64,000 bases of DNA from an uncultured Collinsella sp. (GCA_900758375.1 CAAERJ010000042.1:1-64000); one strand, 5' to 3'. Positions 33,439 to 42,933 are shown, counted from the stretch's first letter. The notes: generated from the letters alone by a model not told the origin. Program-made: numbers and translations.

Positions 33439-34245
33439 CTACTCCTCCTCGAGGGCAGCGATGACCTCGTCGGTCATGTCCATGGTGCTGTAAACATCCT
33501 GGACGTCGTCGAGCTCCTCAAGACGGTCGATGAGGCGCTGGACCTTCTTGGCGTCGGTACCGGAGACCTCGGTCGGGGTAGTCGGGACCATGGTGGTCTC
33601 GGAGCCCTTGACCTGGACGCCCTGCTCCTCGAGCGCCTTGGAGACAGCCATGACGTCGTTAGCAGCGGTCCAGACGATCCACTCCTCGCCGGCGTCCTCG
33701 TAGTCCTCGCCACCGGCCTCGGCGATGGCCATCATGAACTCATCCTCGTCACCGGCAGGACCGTTGGCGATCATGGTCTCCTTCTTGGCGTTCTCGTCCA
33801 GGATCTCCTTGGCGACGACGATCTGGCCCTTGCGCTCAAACTGGAAGGCGACGGAGCCGGAGGTGCCCAGGTTACCACCAGCGTGGGAGAAGGCGGAACG
33901 GACATCGGCGGCGGTACGGTTGCGGTTGTCGGTCAGGCAGTCAACGTAGACGGCGACACCGGCGGGACCGTAGCCCTCGTACACGATGTTCTCGTAGACG
34001 GCGGCATCGGCACCCGAACCGAAGGCCTTGTCGATAGCGGACTTGATCTTGTCCTTGGGCATGGACTGAGCCTTGGCCTTAGCAACGGCAGCGGCGAGGC
34101 TGGCGTTGTTCTCGGGCAGCGGGTCGCCGCCAAGACGGGCAGCAACGGTGATGTTGCGGCTCAGCTTGGAGAAGAGGGCGGAACGCTTGGCGTCCTGCGC
34201 GCCCTTACGATGCTTGGTTGTGGCCCACTTAGAGTGTCCGGACAT
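33439..34245 (-). CDS. yebC: YebC/PmpR family transcriptional regulator
   Basis: Highly conserved DNA-binding/translation-associated protein of the YebC/TACO1 family. N-terminus MSGHSKWATTKHRKGAQDAK, then NITVAARLGGDP, SMPKDKIKSAIDKA and VYENIVYEGYGPAGVAVYVD are diagnostic. 268 aa, slightly longer than typical, with an acidic stretch (EDEFMMAIAEAGGEDYEDAG). Stand-alone gene with its own terminator. Recent work on family members suggests relief of ribosome stalling; the role here is not specified by the sequence. Confidence 0.95.
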   Translation of the reverse strand: MSGHSKWATTKHRKGAQDAKRSALFSKLSRNITVAARLGGDPLPENNASLAAAVAKAKAQSMPKDKIKSAIDKAFGSGADAAVYENIVYEGYGPAGVAVYVDCLTDNRNRTAADVRSAFSHAGGNLGTSGSVAFQFERKGQIVVAKEILDENAKKETMIANGPAGDEDEFMMAIAEAGGEDYEDAGEEWIVWTAANDVMAVSKALEEQGVQVKGSETTMVPTTPTEVSGTDAKKVQRLIDRLEELDDVQDVYSTMDMTDEVIAALEEE

Positions 34246-34374
34246 ACGTGTCTCCTATCGGTTTCGACCTAAAGCCCAGCGCAGATGCTCGGGCAATATA
34301 AACAAACGTCGTTATGATATACCTACTGGCCTGCGAGATAAACCCCAAAATGAAGGCGTCGTGATGATACAGCC

Positions 34375-34413
34375 CCTTGGTGCAAAGTAACCTGTCCCCT
34401 TTGCACCAAATTA
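34375..34413 (-). terminator. Repeat-type hairpin at stop of membrane protein gene
   Basis: TTGGTGCAAAG arms (34377-34387 with 34399-34409) flank a loop with GGGGACAGG; the TAA stop is directly attached. Another copy of the stop-codon repeat family. Confidence 0.65.
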
Positions 34414-36594
34414 GGACCAGAGGAGGTCGCTGCGGGTGATGGTGGCGCCGATGGCAAAGGGCATGCAGGCGATGACCGGATACAGGTAGCGCATGTAGGT
34501 CGAGCCGTTGCAGGGACCGATCAGGCACACGGCGAGCACGCCCAGCAGCGGCACCCAAATGGCCAGCCCGCGCCACGAATGACGACGTAGCAGATAGACC
34601 ACCACGGCGATCATGATCCACACATAGGTGGCCGAGCTCATGGTGAGCGAGATAAACGGGATGCGCTGCACCGCCACGCGATACAGGTTGATCAGGTGGT
34701 CGCACCAGCGCACAACCTTGCTATCGACCGGATGGAAGTCAAAGTACTTGAGGTTATCGGGCTTCGCCATAATCTCGGCGCTGCGCGCCGTGCTGTAGAC
34801 CCACGCATCGCGGGCACTCGGATAAAAGTAGCCGTAGTAGTTATTGATGAGCGCCGAGATATAGCACTCGGGATCCTTTTTGAACATCTGGGCCCACACC
34901 TCAAAATAGGCCTTGATGTCCTCCTGCGAGGCGTACTCGTTAAAGCAATTTTTGACGGCGTCCGACTTATCCGGGTTGTAGCGGCGGCCCAGATTCTCGT
35001 ACTTGAGCACACGGTCGATCACGGCACGCTCTTCGTCGGTCACCAAGCCGTCGCAAGGAGTCTCCACGATGGTGCCGTCCTCCCTAACCGTGGGGTTGAC
35101 GCCCGAGTTGAGGCCGTCGTGCTTTTGGACGAAACGAGCCGTCTGCTGGAACGGAATCGAGAAGATTTCGCGCTTGGAACCAGGCGTGATGTCGTGTGCC
35201 GGCATAAAGACCTTGGTGAAGTACATATTAGAGGCAAGGCAGAGTGCAAGCACCGCAAGAACTCCCACCCAGCGGAAACGCGGGATGGCATCCGAAGGCG
35301 CAGCACCATCCCGCTTGGCTACACGACGAGCCACATGCGCGTCCCATGCGCAAAACGCCGCCGCGATTACGCATGCCGCCAGGGGAAACACCAGGCCGCC
35401 GTTGCGCAGAAACGTGGAACCCATGGCGCCCAGAGCGAGCAACAGCCAATCATGGCGCGCAAAGAGCACAGGCCTCTGTTCGCCCGCACGCTCGGCATTG
35501 GCATCGCGACGGGGCAGGCCGCATGCCACGAGCTTCACGGTCTGCACCAACAGCACCAAAAACGCGTCGGCAAACAGCACATCTTTGGTAAGCAGGGCCG
35601 CGTAGTTGGAGAACATGGGCATAAACACAAAGAACAGCAATATCACGCCGCGGACCGGCAGGCTCACGCCCAGCTTGCGCAGCGACGAGATGGAATAGGC
35701 CATGCAGGCGGCCGTAATGACGAACTGAACGCAGGTGTAGATGGCAAGACCTGCGTTGGCGCTGTTGAACAGTGAAAGCCCCAGCTGGACGCACGAACCG
35801 ATGATAGCCGTGTGCACCACGGGGTGATGTCCGTTGAGCAACACATTGGGATTGAGCAGACGCAAGTAGTCACTCGTGCCGTTGGGGTAGTTGAACCACT
35901 GGCGAATCTGCGCACCCGTATCTCCCATAAAAAGGCCGGGCAGCGAAGCGATGAGCGTGGGCGCCCAGGCGACCATAAGCACCAGGAAGGGCCCGGCAAA
36001 GGGATGGACCGAGAGCACGGCGTGAGCCATACGCCATACGCGGCCAAAGTGCGCTTCGGAAAACGGAATACGCCGAGAGCTCAGCCAATCTAGACACTCA
36101 AAGGCAAGGTAGAAGGCAACGACCGCCAAGAGCATCCAGCCCGCACCGCCTATCCAGGCGCAGATGATGCGCGCCTTGTCGCCGAGCACGATCTCGGCCG
36201 AATCGGTGAGGTCGTAACTGCGGCCAAACACCATGCAGACGGCAAAGAACAGCGACGGAAGGATCACCGAGGGACGCCAAGCGTCGCCGCGGCCAAAGAA
36301 TACGTAGCGAAACGGCAGCGTGAGCAGGCAGGCAAGCGCAAGCAGCATGACCGCGTCGGTATGGCCGGCAAACGAGAGGAGCACCTCGTAGCACACGTAC
36401 AGCATGCCCGAGGCTTTGGGGTCAATCGCCAAGACCGCGTTGCTCGACACCGGGGCGGGATCGATGGAAAACGCCGTGGTCGCCAACAGCGCGAGCAAAA
36501 ATGCGATGAGCGTCTGCTTGGCGGGGTAGCGCTTAAACCAGACGATGCGGGCAGCGTCGCGCGCAGCCGTTGTGGAGAGGTCGGAATCCTTCAC
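34411..36594 (-). CDS. Large polytopic membrane protein (DUF6020-like)
   Basis: 727-aa integral membrane protein with about 12-14 hydrophobic segments and a large extracytoplasmic loop (~470-640) rich in Tyr/Asn (INNYYGYFYPSARD). HHPVVHTAI and FLRNGGLVFPLAACVIAAA resemble membrane glycosyltransferase-like proteins of the DUF6020 type. It may assemble or modify a cell-surface polymer, but no catalytic motif can be assigned with certainty. The start is a GTG (36594), with AAAGG 11 nt upstream. It stands alone and ends in a GGGACAGG repeat. Confidence 0.75.
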   Translation of the reverse strand: MKDSDLSTTAARDAARIVWFKRYPAKQTLIAFLLALLATTAFSIDPAPVSSNAVLAIDPKASGMLYVCYEVLLSFAGHTDAVMLLALACLLTLPFRYVFFGRGDAWRPSVILPSLFFAVCMVFGRSYDLTDSAEIVLGDKARIICAWIGGAGWMLLAVVAFYLAFECLDWLSSRRIPFSEAHFGRVWRMAHAVLSVHPFAGPFLVLMVAWAPTLIASLPGLFMGDTGAQIRQWFNYPNGTSDYLRLLNPNVLLNGHHPVVHTAIIGSCVQLGLSLFNSANAGLAIYTCVQFVITAACMAYSISSLRKLGVSLPVRGVILLFFVFMPMFSNYAALLTKDVLFADAFLVLLVQTVKLVACGLPRRDANAERAGEQRPVLFARHDWLLLALGAMGSTFLRNGGLVFPLAACVIAAAFCAWDAHVARRVAKRDGAAPSDAIPRFRWVGVLAVLALCLASNMYFTKVFMPAHDITPGSKREIFSIPFQQTARFVQKHDGLNSGVNPTVREDGTIVETPCDGLVTDEERAVIDRVLKYENLGRRYNPDKSDAVKNCFNEYASQEDIKAYFEVWAQMFKKDPECYISALINNYYGYFYPSARDAWVYSTARSAEIMAKPDNLKYFDFHPVDSKVVRWCDHLINLYRVAVQRIPFISLTMSSATYVWIMIAVVVYLLRRHSWRGLAIWVPLLGVLAVCLIGPCNGSTYMRYLYPVIACMPFAIGATITRSDLLWS

Positions 36595-36613
36595 AGTCCG
36601 AAAGCCTTTCTAG

Positions 36614-36654
36614 AAACCTGCCAAATAGGGACAGGTTTATTTTGGCAGGTTTTA
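36614..36654 (+). repeat. Intact GGGACAGG hairpin, plus orientation
   Basis: CCTGCCAAA (36617-36625) and TTTGGCAGG (36641-36649) flank AGGGACAGGT, followed by TTTTATCTGGG. It is nearly identical to the rph-stop copy but oriented opposite to the flanking genes and not at a stop codon. Confidence 0.65.
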
Positions 36655-36694
36655 TCTGGGGAAACGTTATTGTTCTGTCATCGTTGCCCAGCGA

Positions 36695-36731
36695 ACCGCC
36701 ACAAAGGTGCCTGTCCCCTTTGTGGTGGTTA
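36695..36731 (-). terminator. Repeat-type hairpin at lgt stop codon
   Basis: CCACCACAAAGG pairs with CCTTTGTGGCGG around GGACAGGCA on the transcript strand; the TAA stop of lgt is the first triplet of the element. A half copy of this variant is at 62318-62353. Confidence 0.6.
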
Positions 36732-37550
36732 GGCGTCGAGGTAGATGCGCTGGGGTTGGTTGCGGCGACGAGCAAAGATGATGAGCGCCAGGCCCGCGAT
36801 TACGAGCGGCAGGCTCAGCAGCTGACCCATCGTGATGACGCCACCAAGCAGATAGCCCAGCTGGGCATCGGGCACGCGCACAAACTCAATGAGGAAGCGG
36901 ACGATGCCGTAACCCATCACAAACACGCCCATAAACGTGCCTTGGGGCAGTAGCGGCTTTTTGCGGCTGAGCACCTGCAAAATACAGAAGAGCACGACGC
37001 CCTCAAGAAACGCCTCGTAGAGCTGGGAGGGATGGCGCGGCATATCGCCCGCAGTGCCGCCAAAGACCACGCCCCAGGGCAGATCGGTCGGCTTACCCCA
37101 CAGCTCGCCGTTGACGAAATTGGCGCAACGTCCCAGGCACAGCGCCAGCGGAGCACCGATTACAGCAAGGTCGGCGATGGTCCAGGCGTCGAGCTTATAC
37201 ATGCGGCATACAATGATGCCGCCCAAGATGCCGCCCACCAGGCCACCGTGGAAGCTCATGCCGCCCTCGTTGGTGGCAAAGATTTCGAGCGGGTGGGTCC
37301 AATAGTAGCCATCGCCGTAAAAGACGACGTAAAACAGGCGAGCGCCGATAATGAGGCCAAAGACCGCGCCGACCACGACGCTCGTCAGGTCATCAATCGT
37401 AATGTCGAAGCCCCAACGACGCTGCGTGCGGTACATAACGACCGCCGTGAGCAGAGCGCCGACCACGTAGGCCAGGCCGTACCAGTAGATGGTGATGGGG
37501 CCCGCCGAGATTGCGACGGGATCAAGCATATGGTAGAGGTCGTTGAGCAT
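36729..37550 (-). CDS. lgt: Prolipoprotein diacylglyceryl transferase
   Basis: Transfers diacylglycerol from phosphatidylglycerol to the lipobox cysteine of prelipoproteins. The 273-aa, seven-helix protein has the Lgt signature GRCANFVNGELWGKPTD (~140-156), plus SFHGGLVGGILGG and RHPSQLYEAFLEG with the essential His/Arg/Glu residues. It would process the lipoprotein encoded at 62469. It stands between a large membrane protein and nfu. The stop codon begins a GGGACAGG-type hairpin. Confidence 0.95.
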   Translation of the reverse strand: MLNDLYHMLDPVAISAGPITIYWYGLAYVVGALLTAVVMYRTQRRWGFDITIDDLTSVVVGAVFGLIIGARLFYVVFYGDGYYWTHPLEIFATNEGGMSFHGGLVGGILGGIIVCRMYKLDAWTIADLAVIGAPLALCLGRCANFVNGELWGKPTDLPWGVVFGGTAGDMPRHPSQLYEAFLEGVVLFCILQVLSRKKPLLPQGTFMGVFVMGYGIVRFLIEFVRVPDAQLGYLLGGVITMGQLLSLPLVIAGLALIIFARRRNQPQRIYLDA

Positions 37551-37658
37551 ATCGATCCCCTGCTCCCTACATACAAATGCGGCCGCGGGCCTTACGCTCG
37601 CAGCCGCATATTTGGACGTAACGTCTATGCGGAGCGTACCGTCCGCAGCTTTCGCATC

Positions 37659-37937
37659 TTAGAACGGCGCGTACTCGTCGTACAGGTCCTCTGCCTCGCC
37701 GGAAGCATTGACCTGCTCAACGCGGGTAACGCCGGGCACATGCTCCTTCAGGATGCGCTCGATACCCATGGAAAGGGTCAGCGAGCTCATGGGGCAACCG
37801 GCGCAGGCGCCCTGCAGCTCCAGCTTGACAACACCCTCGTCGTCGACGCCCACATACTCCATATCGCCACCATCGGCCTGCAGGTTGGGGCGGATCTCTT
37901 CAAGAACCTTCTTAAGCAGCTCTTCGTTAACAGCCAC
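37659..37937 (-). CDS. nfu: NifU-like Fe-S scaffold/carrier protein
   Basis: A 92-aa stand-alone Nfu domain that carries [4Fe-4S] clusters to apoproteins. The CxxC cluster motif is in GACAGCPMSSLTL (~44-56), preceded by the conserved IRPNLQADGGDMEYVGV. An acidic C-terminus follows. GGAG precedes the ATG. Probably monocistronic; the ~110-bp gap to lgt has a TGCGGC/GCCGCA hairpin. Confidence 0.93.
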   Translation of the reverse strand: MAVNEELLKKVLEEIRPNLQADGGDMEYVGVDDEGVVKLELQGACAGCPMSSLTLSMGIERILKEHVPGVTRVEQVNASGEAEDLYDEYAPF

Positions 37938-38047
37938 AGGGGCTCCTTTCTCACAATAACGCGGGCACGCCCGCGGACAGAAGCTATGTTACTACAGCCA
38001 TGTACCCGCTCACGAGCCGTCCATGCGCGCAGACGCGACTTTCACGA

Positions 38048-38078
38048 GTAGTCAATTTGGGACGGGGCTCTTTTGGCT
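38048..38078. repeat. GTCAATTTGGGACGGGGC repeat
   Basis: Matches the dtd-stop copy and the arms of 39626-39750 (core GTCAWTTTGGGACGGGGCT). Not at a stop codon. It lies in the gap between nfu and the dCMP deaminase gene. Confidence 0.5.
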
Positions 38079-38107
38079 GTTTTGCAGCCAGCTGGCGTTG
38101 GCACGCG

Positions 38108-38632
38108 CTACTGCTGAGCTTGTCCCCCGGTACCAATCTGGACATCGACGATGACCTGGCGGTAGCTGATGCCGCAGGAGTCGAGAATGCGGCGGCTGAT
38201 ACGGCCGTCATCGGTGTCGGCATACTTATTGTCCAGGTAGACGACCTCGCCCACACCCACCTGTGCCAGGATCTTGGCGCAGTCGTGGCACGGAAACAGC
38301 GTGACGTAGACCGTGGAACCCTCAAGGTCTTTGAGCGAGCCGCGGTAGTTGAGCACGGCGTTGGCCTCGGCATGCACCACGTAGTTGTGCTTATCCTGCA
38401 ACGGGTCGTCGCTCGTGCCCCACGGGAAAAAGTCGTCGTTGAGTGCCGAGGGCGTACCGTTGTAGCCCACCGAAAGGATGCGGTGGTTGGTGTTGGCGAT
38501 GCACGCGCCCACCTGCGTGTTGGGGTCCTTACTGCGGCGCTGCGCGGCGATGGCCACGCTCATAAAGAACTCATCCCAGCTAATGACGTCGCGGCGCTTG
38601 CCCGACGCGGTTTGATGAAGATCGTCCGACAT
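38108..38632 (-). CDS. comEB: dCMP deaminase family protein
   Basis: Zinc-dependent deaminase converting dCMP to dUMP for thymidylate synthesis. Zinc ligands are visible in HAEANAVLN (~90) and PCHDCAKIL (~118), with the N-terminal SWDEFFMSVAIAAQRRSKDP and the GYNGTPSALND loop of the dCMP deaminase/ComEB group. Start at 38632 (MSDDLHQ) with GGAGG 8 nt upstream; 174 aa. The stop is 84 bp upstream of a repeat and 107 bp from coaX's end. Confidence 0.93.
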   Translation of the reverse strand: MSDDLHQTASGKRRDVISWDEFFMSVAIAAQRRSKDPNTQVGACIANTNHRILSVGYNGTPSALNDDFFPWGTSDDPLQDKHNYVVHAEANAVLNYRGSLKDLEGSTVYVTLFPCHDCAKILAQVGVGEVVYLDNKYADTDDGRISRRILDSCGISYRQVIVDVQIGTGGQAQQ

Positions 38633-38715
38633 GGCAGACACCTCCGTAATCGCAATAGTTTGACCCATTGTAGCAGGTGGAAGGTGGAGACGTTTTTGTC
38701 TCACCGCCCCCATCG

Positions 38716-39567
38716 CTACGCGCAGCGGGGCTTTTGATTGATGTGGTAGAGCTCGGCGAGACCCCGCAACGTCAGCGCATCGTCGACCGTCAGGCTATGG
38801 CCGACCAGCGCCGCAAGCGCCTCGGCATCGTCGCCGGTAATGACGATGGGCACGCTGCCTTCCCCCGCGGCCTTGGTCGCACGCATCTCGGCGAGCACCA
38901 TGTCGAGCATGCCATCGATGCGGGCCACCTCGCCCAAAACCACACCCGAGCGCATGGCTTCACGCGTGTTGCGGCCGATGACATGCGTCGGTGCTGAGGG
39001 CTCAACCTGAGGCAGGCGCGCCGCAGCGGCCGAGAGCGAACGGGCACCGAGCGCCAGCCCCGGTGCGATAACGCCGCCGACAAAGGTGCCGCGCGCGTCG
39101 ATGACCTCGATATTGGTCGTCGTGCCCAGGTCGATCACAATGCACGGCGAGCCGTAGACGGCGCGGGCCGCCACGGCGTCGGCGATGCGGTCGGGACCGA
39201 TCTCGGCTGGGTCATCGTAGTGCACGGGTATGCCGGTCTTGAGGCCCGGCCCCACGGTGAGCACGCGCCCCGTGCAGGTGCGGGAAAGCGCCGCCTTCCA
39301 CGGGCGCTCGAGCGCCGGGACCACGCAGCTCAGCACAGCAGCCGCAGGCACAAGCGCACCTGGCATGCCCGCATCGGCCGCCAGCGCGGCCATGACCTGC
39401 ACGAGACGCATGCGCGCCTCGTCTGCTGTGATGCTCGACGGCGTGGTGATCTCGCACGTCGCAAGCGGACATTCCTGCGCCGCGGCCGAATCCTCTGCAA
39501 ACAGGCCAAAGCGAATGAGCGTGTTGCCCACGTCGACCGTCAATATATATGCGCACCCATTAAGCAT
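38716..39567 (-). CDS. coaX: Type III pantothenate kinase
   Basis: First step of CoA synthesis. ASKHA-fold kinase: phosphate-1 motif LTVDVGNTLIRFGLF (~10-24), GPDRIADAVAA (~125), phosphate-2 DLGTTTNIEVID (~150) and GGVIAPGLALGARSLS are all present. Start MLNGCAY at 39567, with AAGGAG 8 nt upstream; 283 aa. It is upstream of the dCMP deaminase on the same strand; the region before it contains a long perfect palindrome. Confidence 0.94.
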   Translation of the reverse strand: MLNGCAYILTVDVGNTLIRFGLFAEDSAAAQECPLATCEITTPSSITADEARMRLVQVMAALAADAGMPGALVPAAAVLSCVVPALERPWKAALSRTCTGRVLTVGPGLKTGIPVHYDDPAEIGPDRIADAVAARAVYGSPCIVIDLGTTTNIEVIDARGTFVGGVIAPGLALGARSLSAAAARLPQVEPSAPTHVIGRNTREAMRSGVVLGEVARIDGMLDMVLAEMRATKAAGEGSVPIVITGDDAEALAALVGHSLTVDDALTLRGLAELYHINQKPRCA

Positions 39568-39625
39568 CGTCGGCGCTCCTTTCGTCTGCCCAGCAGTATA
39601 TCGCCTACCTAAACCAGCCATCCCA

Positions 39626-39750
39626 GCTAGTCATTTTGGGACGGGGCTATTTTAGCTACCCCAATATGTCGATTGATATTTGCCCCAATCCCAGATAATT
39701 CGTCGACTGTCAAAGGGTAGCTAAAATAGCCCCGTCCCAAAATGACTAGC
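39626..39750. mobile_element. MITE-like element with 36-bp perfect inverted repeats
   Basis: Arms 39626-39661 and 39715-39750 are perfectly complementary over 36 bp (GCTAGTCATTTTGGGACGGG...). The 53-bp centre is AT-rich and has no ORF. The arm core is the same as the single repeats at 4705 and 38048. The remaining gap (39751-39873) should hold the promoter of the OPT gene. Confidence 0.7.
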
Positions 39751-39873
39751 TTGCGGCTATACTGATGCACGGTCGTTTGCGAGCTCACGCGGCGGCCCTT
39801 GGTAACCCGACTTCCCGCGCCGTATCCGTAACGGCGCTCCCCGGGGAAGCGGATATACGCAAAGGAGTTCTAT

Positions 39874-41577
39874 ATGAGCAATCCCTCGAACCGCGCTTCG
39901 ATGCGCGGGCAACTCACGCTGCGCGGCGTCGTCATCGGCGTCCTTGGCTGCGTGATCATCACGGCAAGCTCGGCCTACACCGCCCTCAAGATGGGCGCAC
40001 TCCCCTGGCCGATCGTCTTCGCTGCCGTCATCTCGCTGTTCTTCCTTAAGCTCATGGGCAACGCCAGCCTCAACGAGGCCAACGTCACCCACACCATCAT
40101 GTCCGCAGGCGCCATGGTCGCCGGCGGTCTGGCGTTTACCATCCCGGGCGCCTGGATGCTGGGCTATGCCGACCAGATCAGCTGGCTCGACATGTTTATC
40201 GTGGCACTCGCCGGCACTATCCTGGGCCTGCTGGCGACAGCACTCATCCACCGTCACTTTATCGTGGACGCCGCGCTTGAGTTCCCCACCGGCAACGCCG
40301 CAGCTCAGACCCTGCGCGCGACCGAGGCCGGCGGCAAGACCGGCAAGCAGCTCTTTGGCTCCATGGCCATCGCCGGCATCTACAGTGTGCTTCGCGACGC
40401 CCTGGGCGTGGTGCCCAGCATGCTGTGCACGCTCAATATCCCCGGCGTGACCTTTGCCATCTACAACTCGCCCATGTTGCTGTCCATCGGCTTTTTGGTG
40501 GGCTTCGCCCCCGTCGCGTTCTGGTTTGCCGGCGCGCTGCTGGGCAATTTTGGCATCATCGTCGGCGGCACCGCTGCCGGTCTGTTTGACGTTATGACCG
40601 CACAGGGCATCGTCAAGTCCCTGGGTATGGGCCTCATGATGGGCTTTGGCGTCGCCGTCGTCCTCAAGGACATCCTGCCGCAGGTCGCCGGTATCGTCCG
40701 CGGCCTCGCCGCCGACAGCTCCACCGACACCGACGAGCAGTCGCTCATCTCGGGCTCCCTTAAGCTCGACGCCGGCATCATCGGCCTGGGCGCCGCCGCC
40801 ATCGCCGTGATCGTCGCCATCGCGCTCGACCTTGGTCCCGTTCCAGCCGTCATCGTCACGCTGTTCACCTTTGTCACCACCATCATGAGTGCGCAGAGCT
40901 GCGGTCAGACGGGTATCGACCCCATGGAGATCTTCGGCCTCATCGTCATGCTCATCGTGGCAGCCTTCGCGCAGCTCGCTCAGGTCAAGCTGTTCTTTAT
41001 CGCCGGCATCGTGGCCGTAGCGTGCGGCCTTGCGGGCGACGTCATGAACGACTTTAAGGCCGGCGCCGTGCTGGGCACCAACCCGCGCGCGCAGTGGGTT
41101 GGCCAGGCCATCGGCGGCATCGTGGGCGCCCTGGTCGCCGCCGCCGTCATGGTCGCGCTCGTCACCGCCTATGGTCCGGACGCCTTTGGCCCCGACAAGA
41201 GTTTTATAGCCGCGCAGGCAAGTGTGGTCGCCACCATGGTCTCGGGCATCCCGAGCGTGCCGTGGTTCGTTGGCGGCTTTATCGCCGGCATCGTCATGTA
41301 CTGGCTCGGCATTCCGGCCATGATGATCGGCCTGGGCGTGTACTTGCCGTTCTACATGTCGCTCACGGCCTTCCTGGGCTCCTGTGTCAAACTCGCCTAC
41401 GACAAGTGGGCCGCACACCGCGACGCCGCCGCCGGTCTTTCGGACAAGGAGAAGGCCGCCAAGGACGCCGCCTTCCAGGAGCAGGGCCTGGTTGTCGCCA
41501 GCGGCCTGCTCGGTGGCGAGTCTATCGTCGGCGTTATCCTGGCGTTCATCTCCGTCGGTTTGAGCCTGCTGGGCTGA
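39874..41577 (+). CDS. OPT family oligopeptide transporter
   Basis: Proton-coupled transporter of the OPT/YSL superfamily. 567 aa with about 14-15 hydrophobic helices. The conserved SLNEANVTHTIMSAG segment and EFPTGNAAAQTLRATEAGGK loop mark the family. It likely imports small peptides or metal chelates; specificity cannot be read. AAAGGAG lies 6 nt before the ATG. A hairpin terminator follows. Confidence 0.92.
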   Translation: MSNPSNRASMRGQLTLRGVVIGVLGCVIITASSAYTALKMGALPWPIVFAAVISLFFLKLMGNASLNEANVTHTIMSAGAMVAGGLAFTIPGAWMLGYADQISWLDMFIVALAGTILGLLATALIHRHFIVDAALEFPTGNAAAQTLRATEAGGKTGKQLFGSMAIAGIYSVLRDALGVVPSMLCTLNIPGVTFAIYNSPMLLSIGFLVGFAPVAFWFAGALLGNFGIIVGGTAAGLFDVMTAQGIVKSLGMGLMMGFGVAVVLKDILPQVAGIVRGLAADSSTDTDEQSLISGSLKLDAGIIGLGAAAIAVIVAIALDLGPVPAVIVTLFTFVTTIMSAQSCGQTGIDPMEIFGLIVMLIVAAFAQLAQVKLFFIAGIVAVACGLAGDVMNDFKAGAVLGTNPRAQWVGQAIGGIVGALVAAAVMVALVTAYGPDAFGPDKSFIAAQASVVATMVSGIPSVPWFVGGFIAGIVMYWLGIPAMMIGLGVYLPFYMSLTAFLGSCVKLAYDKWAAHRDAAAGLSDKEKAAKDAAFQEQGLVVASGLLGGESIVGVILAFISVGLSLLG

Positions 41578-41599
41578 GCCGAACAACAACGCACCAACG

Positions 41600-41645
41600 C
41601 AGAGCACGGGGTCGGAGACCATCCGGCCCCGCGCTCTTTCTGTAT
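41600..41645 (+). terminator. Terminator after OPT gene
   Basis: AGAGCACGGGG pairs (one mismatch) with CCCCGCGCTCT, followed by TTCTGT. Confidence 0.65.
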
Positions 41646-41793
41646 CTGCCGAAACCCTCGGCAGTACTCGTATGTGGCGTGTCTTCCTTTGCCTGCTCGC
41701 CTAAGTTCCATGTCAAGATGACCGCCACGGGCGCCACGGTGTAGAGTACATGCTGCGAACACATCCGCGTTCCTGCGGCAATACGAGGTGAAC

Positions 41794-42933
41794 ATGGAAC
41801 TCGATAAACAACAGCTAAAGCGACTGCGCGAGCGCCATCATCGGCGCCATGGCATCCGCCCCGCCCACAGCGAGGCCATGGAGAACGCAAGCCGCTTTCT
41901 AAAGCAGGCATTCAACATTCGCGAGGGACGCGCGCCCTATCACGTGATTCGCAAGCGCTTTGTAAACGGGGCGCGCCTGACTGGCTCGCACTTATGCATC
42001 CTGATCATTGCCATGTTGATCGCGAGCATCGGCCTCGATATCGACTCGGACATTGCCATCGTTGGCGCCATGCTCATCTGCCCGCTCATGGGCTCGGTTC
42101 TTGCCATGGCATATGGCATCGCCACGCTCGACCGTGAGATTACCGTCGAGGCCGTCGCCGGCCTCGCGCTACAGATGGCCTTTTGCCTGGTCACGTCCAC
42201 GTTGTACTTTAAGCTCTCGCCCCTTGGCACCACCACGGCCGCCATCCTCGACAATTCGACACCGACTGTGTGGGACCTTGCTGTCGCGCTCGCAGGCGGC
42301 TTTGCGGGTGGCCTGGGCAACTCGCGCGACCAGGAACCCGCCACGCTCATCGCCGGCGTGGCTGTGGCGACCGCGCTCATGCCGCCCCTGTGCGCGGCGG
42401 GCTATGGCATCGCCATCGCAAGCGGGTCGCTGTTTCTCTCGGCGCTTTATGAGTTTGGCATCAACGTGGTCTTTATCGCACTGGCCGCCGAAGCCGTACT
42501 GCTTCTTTTGCGCGTGCCGCTCAAGCGCGACCTGAACGGTGACGGTATTGTGACTGCAGAAGAAAACGCCGAGGTCGACGAGCTATCGCGCAAGGTGCGC
42601 CGCCGCATCATCGTGGGCACGGTAGTCTTTGCCATCCCCTGCATCGTTATGACGGCGGGATCTATTGGCTCGGCGCAGGCCGGCGTGCAGGACGGCTACG
42701 GCGTCACCGAAACCACGCGCGAGCTTGCGGCGGTGCTGCCAGGCTTTAAGGATTACACCGTCGCCGTCGAGACCTCGGCTACCGAAGGCGAGGAGGAGGG
42801 CGTCGTCGAGCGCGAGATTGTCGCCCATGTGACGACAAGCGAGGCGCTTGGGGCGCACGACCGCCACGTCGCTCGAAAGCTCATCGATCTCAATGTGCCC
42901 GAGCTCGATCGCGTGGAGTTCGATGTGAAGTGA
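41794..42933 (+). CDS. DUF389 membrane protein with EF-hand loop
   Basis: 379-aa protein of the DUF389 family. N-terminal ~70 residues are basic and cytosolic; then about 5-6 membrane helices with the family's VGAMLICPLMGSVLAMAYG (~85) and LAGGFAGGLGNSRDQEPATL loop. Between helices (~245-262) is a canonical EF-hand calcium-binding loop, DLNGDGIVTAEE, with all ligand positions filled. The C-terminal ~100 residues form an acidic extracytoplasmic or cytosolic domain. Start ATG at 41794 with GAGG upstream. The function of DUF389 is unknown. Confidence 0.85.
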   Translation: MELDKQQLKRLRERHHRRHGIRPAHSEAMENASRFLKQAFNIREGRAPYHVIRKRFVNGARLTGSHLCILIIAMLIASIGLDIDSDIAIVGAMLICPLMGSVLAMAYGIATLDREITVEAVAGLALQMAFCLVTSTLYFKLSPLGTTTAAILDNSTPTVWDLAVALAGGFAGGLGNSRDQEPATLIAGVAVATALMPPLCAAGYGIAIASGSLFLSALYEFGINVVFIALAAEAVLLLLRVPLKRDLNGDGIVTAEENAEVDELSRKVRRRIIVGTVVFAIPCIVMTAGSIGSAQAGVQDGYGVTETTRELAAVLPGFKDYTVAVETSATEGEEEGVVEREIVAHVTTSEALGAHDRHVARKLIDLNVPELDRVEFDVK

